DNA of 64,000 nt from Deroplatys truncata (taxonomy: Eukaryota; Arthropoda; Insecta; Mantodea; Mantidae): positions 105,172,094 through 105,236,093 of the forward strand of contig CM060975.1 of the NCBI GenBank assembly GCA_030765065.1. The letters run 5' to 3'. Below are positions 57,157-64,000 of the stretch, piece after piece. How positions within the stretch are numbered: position 1 is the stretch's first letter; each line of letters opens with the position of its first letter. The notes beneath the pieces were generated by a model, which worked only from the letters and a program-made list of their open reading frames with translations, was not told the DNA's origin and searched no databases. Both the position numbers and the translations under genes were made by a program.

Positions 57157-60100
57157 ATGAATAACTCAGCGTATAAGGATATTATTCCAAGCGCTACTGG
57201 ATATGCATGCGGAAAATGTGGGAAGAAGTTCCTCCGAGGTTATCACAAGAGAAGACACGAGATGAGCTGCAAGAAGCTCTTCAAATGTAAACATTGTAAT
57301 GTAACCTTCAAAGATGGTTATAAGGGGCAGCGACACGAAGATATATGTGAAATAAGCCGCCCTCGGAAGAAAAGAAGATTGGAGCCAACTAAACATCAGT
57401 TACTGTCAACAATGGAGGACTGTGATATGAAAGAATACGAAACTTCATTCGAAGGACGATTGAAATCGTATTTTATACGATGCGTATCAGCTAAGGACCT
57501 AAATATGTATCTGCATGAAAGAAAACAACGCATAATCCAGACCGTGCATAAAGAGCTTGGTATTCACAAGAGTGTTAAAATTAATCTGCTGGTTGAGTGT
57601 CGATTTGTTAACAGTATTGGAGAAACCTGTGACAAAACATTTAAAACACGGAATCAAGCTGTTTTCCTGGAAACTGATCTGGAGTCAGCGATGGAAGTGA
57701 AATTCAAGAAATTGGTGACTGAAATGGAGGAGTCTCAGCTTAAGGGTAGCGGCTGGGCTTTTCTTGCTGTGGAAGGAGTTCGACTTCGTATCAACAAGTA
57801 CAACCCGTTACGAGGAAGTAGCTACATACCACTACCGTCATCTGTCGGAGCTAAAGAAGCGTGTATAAACATTCAGAACTTTACCGACGAGAAATGTTTC
57901 ATGTACTCTATATTAGCTAAATTCGTTGAGAAGGATGCGCAACGTGTGAGCAAATACAAACAACTTCAAGATAAGTACGACTTCAGCTGTGTTTCCTATC
58001 CTACTCCACTTTCTCAAATACCTAAATTTGAGAAGTTTAACAAGATATCTATTAACGTTTTCGGTCTAGATGAAAAGCATGAACTGTATCCGATAAAGGT
58101 TGCTCATATTGAACTACCTGAACATCGCGACCTGCTACTATTGAATGATAGTAGTGGAAAACATCACTACGTGTATATAAAGAATTTTGAGAAGCTCGTT
58201 CGACGCCAGAAAACTAAATGTAATGAACGTGTTTATACTGCAAGCGCTGTTTTACACATTTTGATAATCGATATGGACGAAGTGGACTGGAAAAACTACA
58301 AGAACATGCAGCCACCTGTAATCAACATGGTGTTGCAAGGGTAGTTATTCCTACGAAGGAGAAAACAATTGTACAGTTTAAAAATGTTGAGAGGATGCTG
58401 AAACTACCTTATGTCATCTATGCTGATTTTGAGAGTATTCTCACTCCATGTCATAAGTGTATACCCAATCCTGAAACTTCCTATACAATACCTTATCAAG
58501 AGCACTCACCAATGAGCTTCTGTGTTTATGTGAAGCCAACATCCTGTGTTAAACATCTCGAAACTGGACTTCCTAAGCAACCCTATGTATATCGTGGTTA
58601 TGATGCTGCTCAGACGTTTATGCTGTACCTGACATCTCTTGCAACAATGATTGATAATATATACAAATCTGCTAAGCCTCTGAAACTTACGGACCAACAG
58701 CAAAGAGAGTTTGAGTCTTCTATGGTATGTTACTTGTGTGGTAAAGGCTTTACAGGAGAAAACTACGAAGTACGCGACCATGATCACATCAGCGGTGAAT
58801 ATCGTGGAAGTCTACATAATGAAGGCAATTTAGCCTGCAAAACACCTAAATATATCCCAGTCTTCATGCATAACCTTAGCGGATATGACTCGCATTTCAT
58901 TGTAAAGGAGTTGGGGTGCACAAGTGAACGTGTGGATGTAATTCCTAACTCTGAAGAAAGCTATATCTCATTCACCAAGTATGTAGGTGATATAAAGCTT
59001 CGGTTTGTGGATAGCTTCCGATTCATCAGTACAAGCTTGGATAAGTTGGTAAAAAATCTAACCTCATATCCAGAAACACTAAAGTACTTCGGAGAAGACA
59101 AATTGAAGTTGATGACACGTAAGGGTGTATTTTCATATGATTTTGTTACGTCATGGGATGCGCTGAACGAGACCTGCTTGCCTCCTAAGGACTCCTTCTA
59201 CAATAGATTAAATGAAGAAGAAATTACTGATACTGACTATGATCATGCTAGAAATGTATGGGAGCTGTTTAATGTAAGAAACCTGGGAGAGTACAGCGAT
59301 CTCTACTTAACTTCGGATGTACTTCTTCTAGCTGACGTCTTTGAGACGTTCAGAGAGCAAACCCTCAAAACACATAAAGTCGACCCGGCCCATTATTTTA
59401 CCTCTCCAGGTCTTACATGGGACGCTATGTTACTGTATACTGGAATTAAGTTAGAGCTGTTACAAGTTTATGATCAACTGCTCATGGTGGAAACAGGTAA
59501 AGAGGAGGTTTATGTCAAGTTTCTCATCGGTATGCAGAGGCTAATAACACTTATATGGAGAAGTTTGATCCGTCGAGGCCAACCCAATTTATCACATACG
59601 AGGACGCTAATAACCAATATGGCTGGACAATGTGTCACGCCCTTCCTTTTGGTGGATTTCAGTGGGTTTCGCCTGAAGAAATCAACTTAGAAAGACTACA
59701 AGAAGATGACCCTCATGGGTACATATTAGAAGTCGATATCGAGTATCCTGCAGAACTTCACGATCTACACAACGATCTCCTTTCCTGCCTGAGTGTATGA
59801 AGCCATTGGAATCAGCTACAAAGAAACTGATACCCCATCTTGGACCTCGACAGAAGTATGTAGTGCATTACATGGCTTTGAAGCAAGCTCTTGATCATGG
59901 ACTACGACTAACAAAAATTCATCGTGTGCTACAATTCCAACAGTCTCGGTGGCTAAAACCTTATGTAGAATTTAACAACAGGCTACGACAACAAGCTGCA
60001 AATGACTTCGAGAAGGATCTCTACAAGCTCTTTAACAACGCCATGTTTGGAAAAACTATGGAGAACCTGCGTAACCGTATGGACATACGACTGGTGACCA

Positions 60101-60807
60101 ATGAAAAAACTCTAGAGAAGCTGATCGCTAAGCCTACGTTTATCGACAGGACGATATATGCTGCTAATCTAGCTGCTGTACATATGACCTCTCGTCAGAT
60201 TGTGTTCAACAAGCCCATATACATTGGAATGAGTGTGTTGGACATCTCCAAGACATTAGTGTATCAATATCATTACGATGTGCTGTTGCCTTATTACGGA
60301 GCTGGAAACCTGAAGCTTATGTACATGGATACTGATTCATTCATTCATCGTGTAGCAACTGAAGATGTGTACCAGGACAAGCTACGTTTTCTTGAGCATC
60401 TCGATACATCTGATTACCCTGTCAATCATATATGCCACTCTACTCAGAACAAGAAGGTATTGGGAAAATTTAAAGATGAGGCTAATAGCAAAATCATCCT
60501 ACGCTTTGTTGGACTACGTCCTAAGATGTATGCCTTAGATATTCAAGGCTCAATAATAAAAAAGATTAAAGGTATAAAACGTAGCGCTATTAAGCAGTAC
60601 ATTACATTTGACAGCTATACAGACTGTCTTAAAACCTGTGAAATCATCAGAACTCCCATGAATCTAATCCTGTCACGAAAGCATGCTGTTACCACAGTGC
60701 AAGTGAATAAAATTACATTGAATCCCTTTGCTGATAACAGAATTATTGCTGAGGATGGAATAACTACCTATGCGTATGGACATTACAGTATTACAAACAG
60801 TGCTTAA
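57157..60807 (+). pseudogene. polB: Protein-primed family B DNA polymerase (Polinton type), three frameshifts
   Basis: About 1,217 codons long, normal for the family. It starts MNNSAYKDIIPSATG. Two C-x2-C-x12-H-x3-C zinc modules follow (C18, C21, H34, C38 and C44, C47, H60, C64). A middle domain has INIQNFTDEKCFMYSIL and HHYVYIKNFEKL. Then come exonuclease motif I (YADFES, near 58,425), a CYLCGKGF ... DHDH ... zinc/HNH-like patch, exonuclease II (HNLSGYDSHF) and III (LLLADVFETF). The polymerase motifs are YEDANNQYG, KLFNNAMFG and YMDTDS, ending at 60,807. Apparent single-base losses near 58,240, 59,500 and 59,779 each shift the frame by one; the last two are absent from the left-arm copy. The 3' part from 59,146 lies in the right arm. 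In Polintons this enzyme replicates the element from a terminal protein primer. It is not expressible as one protein in this copy. Confidence 0.93.
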
Positions 60808-60915
60808 GAGAATGTAAGTCGAAGATGAAGATTTTCTCGTGAGTCTACAATCTTAAAAATGAAGTTTATCCGTGTGCTGTGTATGCAACTAGCAGACGCC
60901 TGATGAAGAAAGAAG

Positions 60916-61131
60916 ATGGAAGGGAAGGTGGTAACCCTGCCATTAGGAGCAATCCTAGTGCTAGTCTCAAGCCTAGATAAAAGGGGAGAGACACCTACAA
61001 CGAACTTAAATAAGGGTATGTTGACGCAAAGCTTTTCAATTTGTGAGCCAATATGCAGTTTATCCCTCTCCGCCTCGTACACTAACTGTTTAACATATAA
61101 TAAGTTTGTAAGATTTAGAAAAAGTATATAA
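60916..61131 (+). CDS. Small frame downstream of the polymerase, right arm (71 codons)
   Basis: Identical in its recognisable protein to the left-arm frame at 55,083-55,298, about 110 bp after the polymerase stop and on the same strand. An opposite 92-codon frame overlaps (60,804-61,082). No domain seen; coding status unknown. Confidence 0.3.
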   Translation: MEGKVVTLPLGAILVLVSSLDKRGETPTTNLNKGMLTQSFSICEPICSLSLSASYTNCLTYNKFVRFRKSI

Positions 61132-61164
61132 ATTGTTGTAACGTTGGATGAGAAATGTTTATAA

Positions 61165-61875
61165 TCTAATTACTCTCTATATTACCACGAATACCTGTGA
61201 TACTAGTTGAATTGCCTGTTAAAATTACTTAAATACCTGTGATACTACCCTAATCATGTGAAATTACCTTAAATAGCTCTGATACGAATCCCTGATCGAA
61301 ATTAACACTAACACCTGCGATACTATCTGAATTACCTGTTAAAATGACTCAAATACCATTAATACAACCTGAATCACTTGCAATTACCTTAAATAGCTGT
61401 GATACAAATCGCTGATCAAAATTATCAATAATATCTGTGAAGCTATGTCGATTACCTCAAATACTTACGATATTACCTGAACTATCTGTGAAATACGAAG
61501 CTATGTTATAACCGACCCTGGAACCTACCCTCCTGTAATGCTAGCTGAAATACTCTAAACGCCTGTGATACTTGAATTAACCTAAATACCTACGATACTC
61601 TCTGAATTACCTGTGAAATACGGCACTAAGCTATACCCAACCCTAGAGTCTATCCTCTTGTGATACTAGCTGAATTAGCCTAAATACCTACGATACTAGC
61701 TGAATTACCTGTGAAATCATGCAGAGCCATGATGCAGTTAGCCTCTGGAATCTATCCTCTTGTGATACTAGATGAATTAGCCTAAATACCCACGATACTA
61801 GCTGAATTACTTGTGAAATCATACACTGCTATAATGCAGTCAGCCTCTTGCAATACTAGCTGAATTACTTGCCTG
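61165..61875 (-). repeat. Tandem block 3, right arm (about 30-bp period)
   Basis: Mirror of 54,331-55,040 (CCTGTGATACTAGCTGAATT units). Confidence 0.8.
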
Positions 61876-61889
61876 TTAGTGTGAGTGGG

Positions 61890-62530
61890 TTAGCTTTTCC
61901 CGTTGCAGTTCACATTTTCCCTTTGCTGGTGACCTTTTTCCTTTGCTGGTGACCTTTTTCCCTTTGCTGGTCACGTTTTTCCATTTGCTGGTCACCTTTT
62001 TCCCTTTGCTGGTCACCTTTTTCCCTTTGCTGGTCACCTTTTTCCCATTGCTGGCCACCTTTTTCCCTTTGCTGGTCACCTTTTTCCCGTTGCAGGTCAC
62101 CTTTTTTCCTTGGCTGGTCACCTTTTTCCCTTTGCTGGTTACGTTTTTCTCTTTGCTGGTCACCTTTTTCCCTTTGCTGGTCACATTTTTCCCTTTGCTG
62201 GTCACCTTTTTCCCTTTGCTGGTCACTTTTTTCCCTTTGCTGGTCACCTTTTTCCCGTTGCAGGTCAACTTTTTCCCTTTGGTGGTCACCTTTTTCCCTT
62301 TGCTGGTTACGTTTTTCCCTTTGCTGGTCTCCTTTTTCCCATAGCTGGTCACTTTTTTCCCTTTGCTGGTCACATTTTTCCCTTTACTGGTCACCTTTTT
62401 CCCTTTGCTGGTCACCGTTTTCCCTTTGCTGGTCACGTTTTTCCCGGTTCTATTTTTCCCTTTGTGGGTCACCTTTTTCCCTGAGCAGTCACCTTTTACC
62501 CCTGAACGAGTCACCTTTTCCCTGAATAGG
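61890..62530 (-). repeat. Tandem block 2, right arm (21-bp minisatellite)
   Basis: Mirror of 53,681-54,330 (GGTCACCTTTTTCCC units). Unit variants and one or two indels differ from the left arm. Confidence 0.95.
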
Positions 62531-62614
62531 TTACGTGATGGGCATGTCTAGAATTAGCGCTCTAACATTGACATGAAACAGTTTTCCACGAAGTTCACGT
62601 CTAAAGTCGCTTTC

Positions 62615-63400
62615 AAGGTCTAGCACCTCCTCTCCTATTCCCTATCTCTCCTGTATATAAACCCATATTGTTACTCCTTCAGTATCTGTCTAGCCTAATA
62701 CCTCTCCTCCTGATCCTATACCTCTCATACATATAAAGCATACTCTACTCTAAACCTCTGTCTAGCCTAACACCTCTCCTCGTTTTCCTATACCTCTCAT
62801 GTAAACTATACTCTACTCCTCAACCTCTGTCTAGTCTAGCACCTCTCCCCGTATCCCCTACCGATCTCATATAAAGCGCATTCTACTCCTTAACATCTGT
62901 CTAGCCTAACACCCCTCCTCCAGTTTCTATACTTCTCATACATATAAACGCATACTCTACTCTCAACCACAGTCTAGTCTAGCATCTCTCCCCGTATCCC
63001 CTACCTCTCATAAAGCGTGTTCCCCCTCCTGCCCCCCTGTCTAGCTGAGTATCTCTTTGGTTTCCTATCTAACATATATACAACACATTCTACCTTTAAC
63101 ACCTGTCTATCGTAGCATAGGATCTCTCCGTTTTCTCGTCTCTCCTTATAAACGCATACTCAACCTGCTTAGCCTAATATCTCTCCTCGTTTTCCTATAT
63201 CTCTCATATAAACCATACTCTACTCCTCAGCCTCTGTCTAGCCTAACACCTCTCCTCTATCTCTTCCATATAAACGTATTTCCCTCCTTCAACCCTGTCT
63301 AGCATAGTATCGGTCGTCGTATTCCCTATCTCTCCCATATAAACCCATTTTCCTCATTGAACCGCCCCATCTATCCTCGTTTTCCCTATCCTTTCCCATA
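62615..63400 (-). repeat. Tandem block 1, right arm (about 65-bp period)
   Basis: Mirror of 52,790-53,600 (CTGTCTAGCCTAACACCTCT units). Confidence 0.85.
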
Positions 63401-63443
63401 TATGCCCAAATAACTGCGCTCGAATTCCTCTAATGTACCTACT

Positions 63444-63449
63444 CTTATG
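63444..63449. other. Target-site duplication, right (CTTATG)
   Basis: Partner of CTTATA at 52,756-52,761, one mismatch. Confidence 0.8.
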
Positions 63450-63580
63450 CTATCTGTTTAAAATCCAAGTTTCGGAACCAAACACTACCATCGGCTTTGC
63501 TATCATTTTATATAATTACTTTTATACTTGACAAATAATAGGCCGTTAGTGCACTTTCTTAAATATTAATCCTATCGAAA
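63450..63580 (-). pseudogene. Non-LTR reverse transcriptase tail, upstream part
   Basis: Minus strand reads YKMIAKPMVVFGSETWILNR and reaches the duplication. On the other side of the Polinton the same frame goes on with KKRLEA. GSETW followed by the KRLEAAEM-type segment is the usual order in this protein, so the two flanks were once contiguous. Confidence 0.75.
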
Positions 63581-63612
63581 TGTTGTCAGTAACCTAATGA
63601 CAGATCAAATAA

Positions 63613-64000
63613 TAATTAAATGTGTCATATACACATGACCTTCTCTTGCCACTATCGTTTATTTTAATATATTCTACACACTTATCTTTCAAAAGCCTAT
63701 ATATATACATATATATATTTATTTATTACTTAATGTTAATCGAGATAAAAGTCTGCACAAACAGTTTCATTACACATCGTGGTAGGTACAACGGGGACAA
63801 GGAGACTGAGGCGATAGTCAAATATTTAGAAAGCGGTTCGCTTTATGCTGACTTTGAAATTCCATACTCTTTGCCAGCCCAATTTCAAGTTTGTAATAAT
63901 TGGAAGCATGCAGACCTTTTTAGATCGTTCGGAGAAAAAATAATCTTAAATTTCACTTATGCTATAAAACTGCGTAAAACGCACCACAAAAACAAATTGC
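63613..64000 (+). repeat. R repeat, diverged copy running off the window
   Basis: TGTCATATACACATGACCTTC start, TTAATGTTAATCGAGATAAA and GCGATAGTCAAATATTTAG as in other copies; the window ends before the core. Confidence 0.75.

Larger units (their letters stand above)
52762..63443 (+). mobile_element. Polinton/Maverick-like element, palindromic polymerase-only derivative
   Basis: A 10,682-bp element beginning AGTAGGTACATTAGAGG and ending with its reverse complement, flanked by a near-perfect 6-bp duplication. The two arms (4,309 and 4,298 bp) are inverted copies of each other; only about 2.1 kb in the centre is unique. The sole recognisable gene is a protein-primed family B DNA polymerase, with a second C-terminal half in the left arm. 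Autonomous Polintons are usually 15-20 kb and also carry a retrovirus-type integrase, a packaging ATPase, a protease and capsid genes; none is found here. The structure can be explained by a snap-back replication product, in which one end was copied onto the other and the rest was lost. Integration would then have needed an integrase from another element. Arms differ by scattered substitutions and single-base indels. Confidence 0.88.
59146..63443 (-). repeat. Right arm of the Polinton palindrome
   Basis: Inverted counterpart of 52,762-57,070, including the C-terminal half of the polymerase and the three tandem blocks in mirror order. It ends CCTCTAATGTACCTACT. Confidence 0.93.

Noticed and set aside
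57071-59145. Integrase, packaging ATPase, protease or capsid genes in the Polinton
   Set aside because: The only non-arm sequence is the polymerase N-terminal part and an 86-bp leader; no other domain was seen in the loop or arms.
52762-63443. The palindrome as an assembly artefact
   Set aside because: The arms differ by substitutions, single-base indels and one private stop. The flanks differ, and a 6-bp duplication marks the ends. An artefactual mirror would be identical and lack the duplication. Long reads would still be the final proof.

Overview
The window looks like a gene-poor, AT-rich, repeat-laden stretch of a large arthropod genome, most probably an insect with a big genome. The evidence is tRNA-derived SINEs, Tc1/mariner and Kolobok-type DNA transposon relics, non-LTR retrotransposon tails and a Polinton-type element, with no convincing host protein-coding gene and no rRNA. 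Finer placement cannot be supported from the sequence. All confident coding sequence belongs to mobile elements, and nearly all of it is broken.

Layout. From 1 to 25 kb there is a mosaic. An unclassified 0.9-1 kb interspersed repeat (called R here) recurs across the window on both strands in about a dozen copies or fragments. With it are a fold-back pair of mariner fragments (2.0-2.6 kb), several non-LTR reverse-transcriptase tails, several SINE families (called A to D), a mariner-like DDE relic (19.3-20.3 kb) and a full-length but decayed Tc1-type element with intact ends (22,043-23,270). From 25.4 to 28.1 kb there are two convergent coding relics: a zinc-type domain resembling the P2X7 intracellular (ballast) domain on +, and a THAP-plus-Kolobok-like transposase on -. 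From 29 to 52 kb there are more R copies, one of them interrupted by a 527-bp solo LTR with a 4-bp duplication, plus SINEs with target-site duplications, an internally deleted non-LTR element, a fold-back element containing a nested R copy, and long unassigned AT-rich stretches.

The main object is at 52,762-63,443. It is a 10.7-kb Polinton/Maverick-like element that is almost a perfect palindrome: two arms of about 4.3 kb in inverted orientation around a loop of about 2.1 kb. It starts 5'-AG and ends CT-3', and is flanked by a near-perfect 6-bp duplication (CTTATA / CTTATG). It interrupts a resident non-LTR reverse-transcriptase tail whose reading frame resumes on the other side. Its only recognisable gene is a protein-primed family B DNA polymerase, complete in outline on + (57,157-60,807, three frameshifts), with its C-terminal half repeated in the left arm (one nonsense codon). 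Each arm also carries three different tandem-repeat blocks (about 65 bp, 21 bp and about 30 bp periods). No integrase, ATPase, protease or capsid gene is present, so this looks like a polymerase-only snap-back derivative that would have depended on other elements for integration.
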